DNA of 64,000 bases from Phascolomyces articulosus (Eukaryota; Mucoromycota; Mucoromycetes; Mucorales; Lichtheimiaceae), in the NCBI GenBank assembly GCA_025677815.1, contig JAIXMP010000010.1:930001-994000 (forward strand), written 5' to 3'. Under the pieces are notes generated by a model. The model ran no database searches, was not told the origin of the DNA, and saw only the letters and a list, made by a program, of their open reading frames with translations. The translations under genes were made by a program, and so were the position numbers. Below are positions 37,824 to 49,639 of this stretch, in pieces; position 1 is the first letter of the stretch, and each line of letters opens with the position of its first letter.

Positions 37824-38352
37824 TACAAACGTAACAGTTATACAAATCCCTCTTCCCCATTTTAGCACTTCATTTCACTTCAGCTAGCATTTTACCCTTA
37901 CAATAGTTCACTTTTTCTTCTTTATTCATTTTCCCCCTCTATCTTATGGGGTTTTTTTAACCAGTCCTTGAGATCCGGCTTTAGCGGGTATGCGATTTGC
38001 GAAGCACTTTTTTGAAGCCTTTATTATCTGTAATTAAATGATAAATAAAATATATTAAGTTTGATCCAGACAGGCAACCAAACCAAATCCTAAAGGCGCT
38101 TTTCATACTCCATATAAAACGCCTAAAAAGGGAATCACTACTGTATATTTTACATTATGATTTGCGACATCATTTTTTGATAACAAGATCCTTTCTGGTT
38201 AACCCAAAATCAGAGCGATTCAAGATTATTTTTAAGTAAATGCTTTTGAAAAGAGTCTTTTTTATTGATAACTTTAAGAGATAATACAAATATCAAAAAC
38301 TACTGGTCTGGAATTCTGGCAAACGAAGTAAGACAGCATTGAATTGATAAAT
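37824..38352. other. Intergenic
   Basis: This 529-bp spacer contains a small imperfect hairpin near 38090-38130 (aggcg...cgcct arms) and T-rich DNA. No gene seen. Confidence 0.4.
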
Positions 38353-38676
38353 ATGACTGTACAACTCAAGTGCAGTAAGAGAGCATCATTATCATTAGCA
38401 TCGTCATCATCATCAGAGCAACAACTAACAGATGCAACACGTTATCGAATTGATTTTAGCGAAGTTGACAGGCGTTTCATTGAAGGATTTGATCAGTCAG
38501 CTGGAGTATCTATTGGCCATCTAGCAAGAAATACCACTCCTACACGAAGAAACATACATTTATTTTTACATTGGTATATACGAATAGGATCCTTGACCTG
38601 CATGACAACTCGTCTTATTCCCAAGTTCATGAATTTGTCAACCAAATGGGTTGTGGTGGGGTGGGTTAAAATATAA
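38353..38676 (+). pseudogene. Fragment of a lineage-specific protein family (N-terminal half)
   Basis: The frame from ATG 38353 encodes 107 aa. Residues ~28-80 look conserved: YRIDFSEVDRRFIEGFDQSA, GVSIGHLARNTTPTRRNIH, LFLHWYIRIGSL. In the next frame the following bases read LDLHDNSSYSQVHEFVNQMG, which is more protein-like than the in-frame continuation, so a frameshift near 38560-38590 is likely. I remember the D-x-D-R-R-F-I ... HWYIRIGSL pattern from large Mucorales families of unknown function, often near repeats; this is recollection, not a search result. Another reading is the first exon of the gene that starts at 38852, but I see no clean splice joining them. Confidence 0.45.
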
Positions 38677-38851
38677 AACATGATGTTAATAGAGTATTTG
38701 CACGTCTACAATCACGAAAGATCCTGACAATAAGTCAATTACTTTGAAAAACTTATTTATGCTGGTATCATTATTTGAATCCGTTTTTTTTTGTTGTTGA
38801 TACCGGTATCAAATCTTTTCTTTTTCAGAGAAATTCTCTTTACTAGCCATC

Positions 38852-40011
38852 ATGAATAAATTTGCGTTTTTACAAGAACGCGATCGTAAGCGAGGTTGTG
38901 GGTATATGCTCTTCTGGCTTTTATCTATTTGATCTTTAATTCTTTTTATTTCTTTTGATTGGATCAATTTAACCGATGGTGGCTACATTTTATTTTTATT
39001 GGAACTTTTAGGAGTCGAAGGTATCAATCAGTTCTCTCCTGTCAAAACTGAATGGAAGAACGGAAAGCGTTCAAACATTGTTTATACGACCAAGTCAATA
39101 GTCTTCCCCTCCCCCATAATCGTTGAAATTCAGAATACTATTAATCATTCTTTTATTCGATGACTAATTAGACATTGCTTGAATGCAGCAGAGGAGTATG
39201 GCCATGAGCCCTTCGCCGTTGTATTTGGCATTCGAAGCACAACGAATAGTATCATCAACAAAACCTTCACACATCCATCCACACCATACATGCTCCAACT
39301 CCCGTCATATCCATGGGCCAATAAGTGCATGCTTTTAAATAGTACAAGCATCAAACAACACATCAAAGAAGAAGATTTGAATCCAGTTGTCGCATTGGCC
39401 TTATTTTTCACCCAACAAAAACAAAACACCCGTGATTGTGCCCGTAGCGATAATATTACAATCCGTTTACTCTACCGAATTACATCACAATTATCCAGCA
39501 CCAATATATTATCATTAGAATCAATGCCAAGAGACTATGATGGTGTTTGTTATGAATCAGTCAAGCATATGACTCAAATAATCGATGTATTAAAGAAGGA
39601 TACGGATGTAGCCGAATGTAAAAAAAGAGCCATAGCTGTATTGGAAGAGGGTGTCAAATTCGTTATTGAATACTCTAAGCGTCACAAACCTCACCAAGGC
39701 GCACCATCCTCATCACTCACTGCCATGGTACTCACTTTTACACCATCAGCATCATCAGCAGCAGCAGCAACAAGCACAACATCCAATAATAATGATAATG
39801 ACCAAGCTACCACAGAACAAGCACCACCATCTACATCTAATCTGCTAATTATGAATTTGTTGTAAGATATCGAAATGCACTTGGTGATAATACAATGAAT
39901 TGGAATGACTGTTACAGCAAATGCGTGGAGCAAGGATTGTTTGAGAAATATCAAGATTCCAAATCACTCAAGGCAATATACTTTCGGCGAAAAAGAGCTG
40001 AGCAACAATGA
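38852..40011 (+). pseudogene. Broken PD-(D/E)XK-like family protein with C-terminal SANT-like tail
   Basis: Exon 1 (38852-38894: NKFAFLQERDRKRG) joins exon 2 from 39012 in phase (GVEGINQFSPVKTEWKNGKR). Then SNIVYTTK and IIVEIQNTINHSFIR give the strand-strand E-x-Q pattern of PD-(D/E)XK/Rpn-type nuclease-like domains. An in-frame TGA at 39161-39163 (between FIR and LIRHCLNAAEEYG) interrupts the helix; one base change from CGA would explain it. The frame continues for ~220 codons and closes at 39863, while the C-terminal piece (NYEFVVRYRNALG, MNWNDCYSKCVEQGLFEKY, SLKAIYFRRKRAEQQ) lies in another frame to 40011. That means a second break, or an unrecognised intron. The tail resembles a Myb/SANT-like helix set. 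The family seems Mucoromycota-specific; function unknown. Confidence 0.55.
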
Positions 40012-40718
40012 ACACCACTATCCTTATTATATCACTATTATCAACATCATTTTTATTACCATGACTTCCATTATCCAATAGTTACTGTCACGTTAAACCC
40101 CATCATTTGTATAAATAATCCCCCCGTTACTTTGAAACAACATCTTTTTTTTTTAATTTTTTTTATTATAATATAAAAGCGCACAGTCAAGACAAGATTG
40201 TTGTACGATAAAACGTCGATATTCTTTGAATTTCTCTTAATGCATCATCGGGCTAGAAAGAGTTTTCTGCTTTAAAATATTGTACCCGCTCGCAATAACG
40301 ATACGATTTTGGCTGCAAGAGCGAATAAGCAGGGGAATATCGTTATACGTATCGAGTGAAGCAGTAGTAAGTTTTCTTATGAAATAGGGAAAGTATACTG
40401 GTATTATATTTTGCACAATTCGCTTTTCTGCTTCTAATTATCATGGTTTTTTACACGAGCACTGGTGGTGTCTCTATTCTTTTTCTTTTCCTCCAAGTAC
40501 TTTTTCTTCGCCTTTCCTTTTTTTTTCTCACCTAATTGTATTTTTTTAATCTTTTCATTATATAGACACATAATTTTTAGGTAAGATTATTCAAATAAAA
40601 CATAGACTAATAATAAAAAATGTTTCTTCGTTTATTTGACTTTATACATTATTATTTTTCTTTTTACTTTTTTATAACGAAAAAAATCAAAAAAAAATCG
40701 TATTCTCTCTCCTTTTTT
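40012..40718. other. Intergenic, convergent side of get1
   Basis: No gene was recognised in these 707 bases. They contain T-rich tracts (40480-40560, 40620-40735) that likely lie at the get1 3' end, and a short inverted pairing of aacgata-type segments near 40300-40350. Confidence 0.4.
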
Positions 40719-41778
40719 TCATGCTTCTACTTTTTCTTTCTTTTCAGGTAAAAGGAAATCTCGAGTAATATTCACAGTTTGTTTCACTACTTGTCGACAT
40801 GCTGAAACCCAAATAGCTACACTGACTGCACCTATATGCACATAAATACATCGTGATGAATATAAAATTCAATATTGACACAACACATCTTTTCCTCTTT
40901 TACCAAGTTTCTATCCAAATACATACCTCTTGGTGCTAATGGCATCCAAAGAAACCATTCAGCGGGTCCAAACCAACCTTTGGGTAAATAAAATGCTGCT
41001 CTTCGTGTATACCAAAATGCAATAATGGTACGCGTTCCATGGACAAAAAACCATAATACAGACTTGGCGCGAAGTTCAAATGCTGCTTTGGTAAATGCAA
41101 TATCTGAATCTGTTTTATATACATTGAAAGCATGAATAATAATAAAAAAAACAGATAATAATAACCCTCACCTTAAACTGATATTTTTCCTGCACTCTTT
41201 CCCTTTCGCATCCTTTTCGCCCATCCATTCCTTCTCTTTTGAATGACACAATCTTTTTCACATATCATTAACTTACTCAATTTCTCTAAATCAGCCATGC
41301 CTTTATCTAATTTCCTTCGCATTTTTGCCCATTTTGCAAATTCATCCTAATAATAATTATAAAAAGTTGCTGTTGTCAGTGTCTTTCATTGGTATAATGA
41401 ATATAAAGCATCCATAGTAGTAAGCACCCTCCCCTTCATTTGTATATATATATTCTACCTGTGAGCTTGTTTGAGACAGATCGCTTTTCAATTTTAATAG
41501 ATCGCGTTTCAGTTTTTGTTGTTTAATAACTCGTTTATCATTCGTTGCTTTGATGTACCATTGGTAAGCCTAAAAGACAAGCATGATATAAGGTTTCGCC
41601 ATGGGTTTATCAGAGAGGGAGAATTTGACGTTTGTTTCCAAATGAAAAAAAGAACCACCTATCTATTTTTTTTTTTGTTCAAAAAAAAACATACCGTTTG
41701 AGTGACATAAGAATAGCCAAGGATTAGAATGGTTTCAGTTATTAAGACAAGAAGTAAGATGGTAGTAGCCAAGTACAT
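40719..41778 (-). CDS. get1: Get1 (WRB/CHD5 family), tail-anchored protein insertion receptor subunit
   Basis: Five exons (41778-41695, 41569-41459, 41346-41277, 41109-40927, 40831-40719) join in phase to 186 aa, close to other Get1 proteins. Layout: N-terminal membrane helix (TTILLLVLITETILILGY), a charged coiled coil that in this family contacts Get3 (KATNDKRVIKQQKLKRDLL, DEFAKWAKMRRKLDKG), then two more hydrophobic segments around FFVHGTRTIIAFWY and the conserved C-terminal GAVSVAIWVSACRQVV. The PKGWFGPAEWFLWMPLAPRG stretch is characteristic of the WRB/Get1 family. Role: ER membrane receptor, with Get2, for the Get3 chaperone. The first exon ends right after the first membrane helix. Confidence 0.92.
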
Positions 41779-42085
41779 GGCGGACTAAATAGAGTGTATA
41801 ATAAGTATTTTTATATGGCAGAAACGCAAAGAAGAGAAAAAAAAGCAGCGTGATCCTATCTTTTTGCTTTATTCAAATTCACCACCCCATCCAAAAAAAA
41901 AATCAGGCATTGTCATTTGTTTGTCAGGGACTTTGTACCACACACACACACACACACACACATTCTTTGAGCACGTATTACACACTTAAAAATTCACCTT
42001 TTTTCTTATCAACAAACACTGAACCACATCATACATAAATAAATAGATAGATAATTAAATAGGATGCATCTAAAAAAAAATCTTT
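41779..42085. other. Short intergenic with (AC)n microsatellite
   Basis: The get1 promoter and the 3' end of the 344-aa gene share these 307 bases. A (CA)n run of about 11 units covers 41939-41961. No gene seen. Confidence 0.5.
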
Positions 42086-43120
42086 TTATTTTGATTCATA
42101 TTCTTTTAAAATGGATAAAGCATAATTGGTTCGATTGACTTTGGGATCGAGATACTTCTTGGTTGGAATAGAACTACGGATTAACCATAAGCGTTGCTTT
42201 CGAGTCTTGTTTCGATCCAAATCCAATTGACCCACTTTATCCTCCAATTCAGGAATTAAAGTATTTTCGATCAACCAAAGCATATCATTATGATATGCAT
42301 ACCAAATACTTCTATGAAGCCGATTTGCATTATTGTAAGGTCGGGGCTTGTTAAACCGAAGCTCTACTTGTTCCCAGGCACTCTTGACACCCGCTAAGTT
42401 TTCATCCTCGTTGTATGCTTGAAAGATACGTCGTTCGAAATTTTTATGGCACTCGTCAATACTTCCATTGAAATACCAATGGGGTGGTAAATCCGTCTTG
42501 AAATGAGGTGCTTGCAAATAAGCAGCAATTTTACGGAATCCATCGATGGTGTCTTGTGTTTTTTGAATGGCATCTGTTGTTGTTTTTTGCATTGCGATGG
42601 CGTCTTCTGAAAACTGTTGGAGTGTTTGCTGTAGTTGACATCGATAGATGGTTTCTTTTTGTTTCAGCTGTCGAGCAAAGGCAAGTTGATCCCCATTGGC
42701 TTTACGAGTCGATGTGGTTTTCACTTGGTAATAGACATCGTCGAGATAACCATCTTCGTCACCTTCATAATAATCATAGACATGTTGTTGGGTTGTGGAA
42801 GGTCGTACAGCAGGAATGGGAACAGTGGATGAGATAGCAGTAGGAGTAGAGGAAGCGTTAAAGACAGCAATGGGCTCATGCACAACACCGCCTGTTTCTG
42901 CAGCTTGAGCATAGGAACGTTTGTTCACCCAAACGGTTGATCCTTCGGAAAAGACAACGTCATCTTTCACTACTTCGTAAGCATTAACGTGCGTATCATT
43001 TAAGGGTGGGAAAACATCATTATCAGTTAAATAATGGAGTGCGGCTTCGTCTTGTTCATGATCATTTTGGGGTTGATGGTTGAAAATATTTTCAGCAAAT
43101 GCTAATGTAAGTGCAGACAT
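42086..43120 (-). CDS. Hypothetical protein, 344 aa, coiled-coil and acidic
   Basis: One uninterrupted exon of 344 aa that I do not recognise. Residues 1-60 are acidic with DNDVFPPLNDTHVNAYE; a short segment VWVNKRSYAQAAE follows. Residues ~115-135 contain YDYYEGDEDGYLDDVYYQV. A helical, probably coiled-coil stretch spans ~135-195 (RQLKQKETIYRCQLQQTLQ to IQKTQDTIDGFRKIAAYL). The C-terminal ~150 residues look folded (PHWYFNGSIDECHKNFERRI, NANRLHRSIWYAYHNDMLW), with conserved-looking Trp, Tyr and His, and end ALSILKEYESK. No signal peptide, membrane segment or enzyme motif is visible. The absence of introns contrasts with its neighbours and could mean retro-derivation, or simply a young or transferred gene. 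Confidence 0.7.
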   Translation of the reverse strand: MSALTLAFAENIFNHQPQNDHEQDEAALHYLTDNDVFPPLNDTHVNAYEVVKDDVVFSEGSTVWVNKRSYAQAAETGGVVHEPIAVFNASSTPTAISSTVPIPAVRPSTTQQHVYDYYEGDEDGYLDDVYYQVKTTSTRKANGDQLAFARQLKQKETIYRCQLQQTLQQFSEDAIAMQKTTTDAIQKTQDTIDGFRKIAAYLQAPHFKTDLPPHWYFNGSIDECHKNFERRIFQAYNEDENLAGVKSAWEQVELRFNKPRPYNNANRLHRSIWYAYHNDMLWLIENTLIPELEDKVGQLDLDRNKTRKQRLWLIRSSIPTKKYLDPKVNRTNYALSILKEYESK

Positions 43121-43873
43121 GATTTTTTATATACAAATGCAAAGGGATAAGTGTAATAAAGTGAAAATAAATGATTAATGAAAAAGAAAGAAAGAGAAAA
43201 AAAAGGGAAAATAATAAATTATTATGTGTAGGTAATAAAATGCGATAACGGATTATAATTATTAATTTTGATCATCGAAAGGAGGAGAAGGGGGTTTATA
43301 TACTAAATTTTTGCATATCCTTCTGATAAAAACCACCAATCTGATGTGATTGACGACTGCGGTCAAAATAGACTAGAAGGAATGGCGCAGTATATATGCT
43401 CGTGTATTTTAATAGGGTGCAACTGATGCTAATTTGCTGCGACACCAGCCGTGGTAATATAATCCGATTTGGAACATGTCGGAGAGAAGATACGAGTGGG
43501 TAAAAAGATTCCATGAGTTCAGTGAGTCATGTGGTTACCCAGAAACTAATGAAATTATGTCATGGTCCAAACCAAGTCTTACTCCTGTTATCATTGTTGA
43601 TAAACTGCATAATTTATATTTATTATTTATAGAGTTCAACATCCAATTGGAAGAAAAGGGGATAAGGTTCCTTTTCTCTTCTCTCCCATACACACATATG
43701 ATACAAAATCGATGATGACTCACGTTTTTCACTTTTCTTCTGTGGGCGTAACTATGATAGGGTATATACTAAGTAATCCCTTTAAATTATCATTTTATTT
43801 ATTTATTATTATTATTACGTATTATAATTATACATAAACAAAAAAATAGCTCATGAGAAATGGGCTCCCATAA
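43121..43873. other. Intergenic between the 344-aa gene and the F-box gene
   Basis: Both flanking genes are on the minus strand. The plus-strand frame 43476-43715 begins MSERRYEWVKRFHEF but shows no family resemblance, and its second half runs through AT-rich DNA; I do not call it. The rest is AT-rich with a TTA microsatellite near 43800. Confidence 0.4.
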
Positions 43874-45889
43874 TCATAGGTGCACTAAATATACAAATAT
43901 CCTGAGCCCATCTTTTTCTTTTCCAAATGCTAATACTTCGTCACCCTTTAAACCAGTCAATGCAAATAAACCATCACTATCTAATCTTCTAGTACTTTCA
44001 ATCGAAAGCTTCTTTGATGATGTCATTTGACCTATGGCATGTAAAGCTCGATAAGGAGTACATCGAAGTTCGGATAATTGAATAGCTTGAAAACAACCAT
44101 ATTGTTCTTCTTCATCCTGTTGATGATGATTCTTAAGCAACATTTCCCTAAAGTCAGATAAACCATCATCCGTTATATATCGCCCCGAGGAACGAATGAG
44201 GAGAGATTTTAGGGTCTTGACCATTGTCAGTGAGTGTAATAAGGAATATCGATAAAAGGTGCACAATCAATATTAACTTTTTCTATACAACACTCTGGCC
44301 GTTCTCCAATAGTGCGGATAGCATTTGAAAAGGTGTTATAAATATCTGTATCTTGGTCAACAATCGTTATATGGGCCAATTCAAGAAATTTGAGTTGTTT
44401 CAAGGTTGATAATCCATGGAACGTTCCCACCGTCATCCGTGGGCTCAATATAGATACATTTTCCAAAGCAGGACATTGGCGGAATAACGTGCCATAGGCA
44501 TCCCCATCACATTGAATTCGTTCACAAACTATAGTACAGAGATGCTCAGCGTGAATGATGGATTGAATCAAGTGTGACCAATTAGAAGATGTTCTACTTC
44601 TTTCCACAGAAGGTTTTCTCCAAACCACAAGTATTCCAAAGTACTTGTGTTTCTCATGACACAGACATGATTTGACCATCTGAGGTATAACCCATTTCTT
44701 CACTTGTAATTAATGTTCGAAGCCCAGCTTCTTCACCCAACTTCTTCTACTTTGTCTTTTTATCATCTTTTTTTTTTCTTGTTACCATCATGGCGGCGGG
44801 ATTGCTCATGTAACGTGGATGCTGATTGTAAATATCCATTTCGTTGGTTACATAGTGAGATACTCTATTTATTTCAAGACAGATAAGAAAAGGACACCAA
44901 TCAAAAAGGGCATCCAAAGCAATGATTCTATCATTGCTAGGAAGTGATGTTGGTTGGAATATGGATAAATCAGTTGTTGTGTTGGTAAAGGTCAAACTTT
45001 GTAGATTAGGGCATCGTCGTAAAATAGGTTCCATGCGTTTGCTTTTACTCATATAGTATCTAAACACAATCGTGTGAGATTGTTGAACATGATCGAATGG
45101 TGCTCATCATCATCCTTTATAAAAGCAGTAACTTTTGGTTCTACATCAAATATTTTCGAGTCATGCCATCCACTATCATGTTCTGGTGTAAAACTGAAAT
45201 GATCGAGGCATGGACACATTTCTAAAATGTTCAAAAGGGGAAGGTTCCGGCGGTGATCCGTAAAGATTAATTCTGTCAAATGGTTTTTGGATAATTGACA
45301 TAAATATCCCAAAAATAGATCATAACTCAGAAACTTGCAGTTGGTAAATTCTGTAATATACGTATCTATAGAATTTTGGGTTCGTTATAAATACTACACA
45401 TATGGGTTTCCTTTATTCAAATGGATTACCTTGGGTAATATGGATATGGATTTTTCATCCCCCTCCATAGCAATAGTATTTACCAAGGAAATTCAGATTC
45501 AAGCATCCTTGGTCAATCAGTGTTTTCAATACAATAGTAAGATCCTTTTCACTGTCATCGTCAGCAAATCCAGATATGGTAATCTGCTTGATATGATTGC
45601 CAATGCATCGAAGAATACATTGATTGTTGATCAATTGTTCTTTATGCTGTTGCTGTGTAATATCTAAAGTCGACCAAATAGACTTCGTAAATTCTGGTAT
45701 CTTGTCAAACCATTCATGGCAGACCGTCATTGCATTCAAACATTCTTTTTGGTTGAGTCGTGAAAAAATGTTGAAAACAATTTCATTGGGTTGGGATAAA
45801 ACACTTGTCATGGCGTGATGCAGATGGGTATCCTGAAACTCTATGATTGTGGTGCTACCGACAGTCATTGTTTCATTGTCATTAGTCAT
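43874..45889 (-). pseudogene. F-box / leucine-rich-repeat gene with broken frames
   Basis: The N-terminal exon (45889-45484) holds an F-box: LSQPNEIVFNIFSRLNQKECLNAMTVCHEWFDKIPEF. Next exon from 45350: LRR-type text (HLTELIFTDHRRNLPLLNIL, MCPCLDHFSF). From here the frame must change without a plausible intron: RLCLDT ends near 45052 and KSKRMEPILRRCPNL follows in another frame. An intron at about 44788-44744 joins well to LGEEAGLRTLITSEEMGY, but around 44690-44630 the LRR-like text jumps frames twice (LEYLWFGENLLW versus SNWSHLIQSIIHAEHL). The last exon (44215-43874, TDDGLSDF ... LFALTGLKGDEVL) can be joined through a GT-AG intron of 62-63 nt. At least three frame breaks suggest decay, unless the assembly carries indels. 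Role if active: substrate receptor of an SCF ubiquitin ligase. Confidence 0.6.
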
Positions 45890-48800
45890 GATCTATAATA
45901 CGCCAAGTCTAAAATAAAAAGTAAAAATAGATGAGTTGTGGTATGTGCTGCGCAGTGGAAGGTTTCTGATAACAATATTCCTTAGTTAAATTAAACAGCG
46001 AGAAACTAAATGAGTGAACGCGCAGTCTCTATGGTAAAGATTCAAGTAAGGTGACACACAGTGTTTTTTTTTTGAACTCTTGTACCTTATATTTATCAGA
46101 ATCTTCATCAGAAAACGAATTCTGCCTTCAGTACTGAGTATTTTAAATAAATAACATATTATATGAAATAACATTCTCCATAAAATAACAATACAACACG
46201 ATTAAATAATAATGTTTGATTCCATAAGATAAGTGTGTCTGTTTAGAAAATAATCTCAAGTACGATAAAAAAAATATCATTATACTAGATGGTGTGACAA
46301 AATATGAAATAAAAAGAGGTTAGAGCGTATATTGAATATCTGGATCATAATTCTTGATCTGCTGGATCCATCCTTTTCATCATATGTAGTTAAACCAAAA
46401 GTAAAGTATCTTGATTAATGTGGGGCCAAGTGAAATCCAAAATATTAAATAATGGAGATCGAGAGAAAAGGAAGCGACAATTAAATATTTGGACATTATA
46501 TTATCATCATTTGATAAAAATATAGTAAGAAGAATAAAGAAGGAAGAGAATTCTCAATTATATACAATAACAAAAATCATCAGTGTTACTATCATTCAAT
46601 GCTTGCCCACTCATCCACATTATTGTACTTGTTTGTTTAATTCATACACAAATGAAACTATTATACTTGGAATAAGAGCAAAGAGATACTATGAATGTAA
46701 CTCGAATCTATACAACCGCTAAAATGAAGATCCGAAGATCCCTATGAGAAGGAGCAAAACAAAATGCTCAAAATATCAGTATATTATGGACCAGTACGGA
46801 ACGTTTCTTTCAGTAATTCAATGAATGAAACAACAGATTAATTGTGACTGTATATCACAAAGAAGCAGGTGTATCAATTGGAAAGCTGGGGTGGAAGACG
46901 GGAAATGTTATTTCAGAGTATGACTAGTAAAGGTGATGGTCATGGATGGATAGAGGAAATGTATATATAAAAACTACAATAATGGATTTACTAAATTCAA
47001 TCGCGCATGCTATCTTATTTTCTTTAGTCCCTGCTTGTCTCTTTTGTGTGCACATCTGTTTTCACTGATTACTCAATGCGAAACGATTTTCTTTTGGAGC
47101 ATCAAACAATAACAGATATCAACCCTCATCTCTATGAACTTATATAAACACGTACCCGACACCAGAAACATAATTAGAAATAAACACATCATCATCGAAA
47201 AGTATAAAAGGACTTTGATTTTCTTAGATAGTTTTATCATCATCATTTTTATCGAAATTATAGAAGCCTCAACGTGTTCTTCTATCATCTCTATTTTTTC
47301 ATTTTATTCTACCTTGTATATTTTTACACATTACTCTCTATTATATATAACACACAAGACTCTGAATAATGTGATATATTATTATGCGACGATTCGTATT
47401 CACCAATTGATCATAACGTGAACCGTAAAGCAAAATACATTTATCAATCTGAATACGCTATCTAATAGACAGTGATAGATGTTTATAGAGGCTAAGTAGA
47501 GGAAAATAGTAATTTATTATACGTATTCGAAATGTTCCATATAATAACTGGTGCTTAGTACTTGCAAACAACTAATATTTTTCCTTTTTAACTAGCAAAC
47601 CGTATCAGAAAAATACAAGAGGAAACAATAATTAACAATGAATAAGACAAATACCCATGATGGCTATTTGAAAATAATGACTCATAAGAGTACATCAATC
47701 CAGCCCATGTGAATTGGTCCTTAACGTATCATTCATACACTTATCCTGTATAGCCCCTTTTCATTTATTCACCCTAAAAATTATGAGCGATAAAATCTGA
47801 TGAAGTAGCGAAATTTGATTTCTTTGGGAACATGTTATTGTTTTCATCATCTTTTTCTACACAAAACGTTATCCACTCCAATCGATATGATATTATTGAA
47901 AAGACCACCGATGCTACAAAAAAGAAATTATGAATCAGACGGAAAAATAACAATCCATATATTTCTTACTCAGTATTTTCCCCTTTTGAACACTCCCCAC
48001 TAAAGAAAGCAGTATACACTTGTTATTTCACATCATCTAATGCTTACAAATATTATTATCTTTCTGTAATTAATTTATTACAATAAAATTGGATACACTC
48101 TTTCTTATTACATGATTTTTCAGAAAGGACATTCATAAACAGAATTCACCATTTTTATAGGTAACGTAAAGTATGATTTATTGTTACAGCATTTGTTATT
48201 GTACTCATTTAACACTAGCCCTATTAAGTGTAACCAATGGTTGAAAATTAGGCGAATGCGTTCGTGTTTTCTTTTATATTCAGCTATAATTCATCTAACA
48301 TATACCTACTATTATTCTTGCCAGCAATTCGACAGCACTCGACTTGTATTAAAAAAAGAGGCAATATGGATAGATATACATTAAATACTACCGGTAAAGA
48401 TATCATAGCAACTATAGGATGATAAAGTTGATAAACGTTCATCTTGTGTTATTATTTAAATTTTTGCACGTGTCGATTTCTAAAATGCGGTTTTCGAACT
48501 GACACAGCGAGAGAGAATGTTGCTTATATATATATAATTATGTGGCAGATTATTTATATCCAAAATCTTGGATGCATTATAAAAATATGAAAAAGTGGCT
48601 TGTGTATATAAAAGTGAACGAAGAAAAAAAAACCATATGATGCTTAGACATGATGTTTTTGTTTTGATGAAATAAAAATTGTAAATTGGCGTGGAAAAAA
48701 GGTTTCTGATGCTTCTTATCCACGTTTTTTTTTCTTACTTCTCTTCTTCTACTGATGAACTATAAAATAGAATTATAATTAAGTGATATATATATAGGAG

Positions 48801-49639
48801 TGTCTGTCTGATGTTTATTTGCATTATTAACATTGATCAATATATTATATAATCTCGTTTTACCTTTATTAGAAAAATAAACATTAGGGAAGGCACCAGA
48901 TATTGCAATGATAGGGTATATACAATTAATAACAACAATAATAATGAGAGTAATAATGATACTAACTAACTAGTTGTTATTCAATATTTTATTTAACTAC
49001 TTCATATATGAAAAATTGAATAGATCAATCAAAAGAATAGCACGGTGAATTGATGCCATTTGTAGAAAAGAAGATGAAAAATAATTTAAGCAACTAAACC
49101 ATTCATATCCATGAAAACGAAACAAAACTCCGGTTTCATCCTTAATATATTTTTCTTACGTACACCAACATATTGGAATCTTGGTTACTCAGCAAAAACA
49201 ATACCAACTCAACCCATCAAAACGGAAAAACTTAATTTACCGTAACAATCGTATTATGATTATTTTAATCAACTTAGGATAACAATGTATATATAAAAGA
49301 GATGTGAGGTTGTTATGAAAAAGATTCAAGAAATCTTGAAAAAAGAGGATCCCATATTCGTTCGCCAAGTATGGGAAATCTAAGAAAAATTGACAACAGG
49401 GAAAGGTTTTTGTTGTGAGTTACACTAAAGCTCGAACGGAATTTCACATGTATAAACCAGCATTCTGACTGATCCAAATGCTACCTTGGCGGCGTTCTAA
49501 AAAGTCATTCCATTTAAAAGATTATTGCAGTACAAACCGGATTTGCCTTGTTTGCTATTTCTTTTTTTTTTCTATTGAATCCGGGGAAAAAAGTTCCTTT
49601 TATTAGTATACACTTCTTTATATCATCATTCTTATTAGT
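45890..49639. other. 3.75-kb gene-free interval
   Basis: I found no exon series, tRNA or recognisable element. The DNA is strongly AT-rich; ORFs of 60-95 codons have random-like, Ile/Tyr/Ser-heavy composition. The last ~400 bases before 49640, with mixed-composition DNA around 49440-49560, probably contain the acyl-CoA synthetase promoter. Confidence 0.5.

Noticed and set aside
43476..43715. 79-codon plus-strand ORF beginning MSERRYEW
   Set aside because: No family resemblance, AT-driven second half, no splice partner; insufficient to call a gene.
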